A DNA stretch of 6,347 nt from Methanosarcinaceae archaeon. Lineage in GTDB: Archaea > Halobacteriota > Methanosarcinia > Methanosarcinales > Methanosarcinaceae. Each line of letters starts with the position of its first letter. Position 1 is the stretch's first letter. The DNA is taken from the NCBI GenBank assembly GCA_028690255.1, contig JAQVBP010000162.1, forward strand, positions 1-6,347. The letters run 5' to 3'. Shown piece after piece: positions 6,272-6,347 of this stretch. The notes beneath the pieces are model-generated. The model saw only the letters and a list, made by a program, of their open reading frames with translations, was not told the origin of the DNA and did not search any database. The translations under genes were made by a program, and so were the position numbers.

Positions 6272-6317
6272 GTCCGTTTCGCTCGCTGTGCGAGCTCAAG
6301 CGGACTAAATCATTTTT
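6272..6317 (+). terminator. Strong hairpin followed by T5, possible terminator or REP-like element
   Basis: GTCCG-T-TT (6272-6279) pairs with AA-G-CGGAC (6298-6305), with one G-T wobble, and after a small internal loop GCTCGC (6281-6286) pairs with GCGAGC (6290-6295) around a TGT loop. The stem is GC-rich and should be very stable. A T5 run at 6313-6317 follows after 7 nt. It lies about 130 nt after the last stop, far for a terminator, so a dispersed palindromic repeat is an equal possibility. Confidence 0.45.
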
Positions 6318-6332
6318 ACCCCCCCCTTTTCT

Positions 6333-6347
6333 CCTATCCCTAAAAAA
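6333..6347. repeat. 15-bp copy of the upstream CTATCCCTAAAAAA element
   Basis: CCTATCCCTAAAAAA at 6333-6347 is identical to 349-363, and both copies follow C-runs (6319-6326 here). The element continues past the window edge, so its full length is unknown. The pair brackets the five-gene operon in direct orientation. Confidence 0.75.

Larger units (their letters stand above)
6140..6347. other. Downstream intergenic region
   Basis: No gene is visible in these 208 nt; ATG-started frames end within 13 codons. GTCAATAA is repeated at 6132-6139 (covering the stop codon) and 6142-6149. The middle is AT-rich and unremarkable. The end contains a strong hairpin and a C8 run followed by CTCCTATCCCTAAAAAA, cut by the window edge. 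Confidence 0.7.

Noticed and set aside
6262..6309. Small peptide gene over the downstream hairpin
   Set aside because: The frame has only about 13 codons, no ribosome site, and its sequence is explained by the palindrome.

Overview
The window looks archaeal and most resembles Methanosarcina or a close relative. The reasons are the GGAG-type ribosome sites, a lipobox of the form seen in Methanosarcina surface lipoproteins, an AT-rich leader with a TATA-like box, and long C-rich, oligo-T-rich intergenic DNA. This placement rests on style and protein families; no database search was run.

Layout: positions 1-105 read as the end of an upstream gene on the + strand. Positions 106-645 are non-coding and unusually structured: a 46-bp tandem repeat, two C-rich blocks that could form G-quadruplexes on the - strand, and a probable promoter with a 7+7 bp dyad beside the TATA-like box. 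Positions 646-6139 hold five tightly packed + strand genes: substrate-binding lipoprotein, class I SAM methyltransferase, radical SAM protein, FecCD-type permease and FecE/BtuD-type ATPase. Three of the four junctions overlap (4, 8 and 10 nt) and the other is a 23-nt gap, so this is almost certainly one operon. Positions 6140-6347 are non-coding, with a strong hairpin and a C-run/CTATCCCTAAAAAA element also found upstream of the operon.

How the genes may work together: genes 1, 4 and 5 form a complete type II (BtuCDF/FecBCD-like) importer for a metal chelate such as a siderophore, haem or corrinoid. The two enzymes between the binding protein and the permease suggest the imported ligand is chemically processed. 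The most striking protein is the radical SAM enzyme. Its N-terminal part is COG1180-like (PFL-activase/AmmeMemoRadiSam class), but its C-terminal ~170 residues align, motif for motif and with near-identical spacing, with the C-lobe of the operon's own substrate-binding lipoprotein. It appears to be a cytoplasmic radical enzyme fused to a binding-protein-like module, with a four-copy KDFEH repeat just before that module. This enzyme-importer combination is the best candidate here for an undescribed system. The ligand and the reaction cannot be read from sequence.
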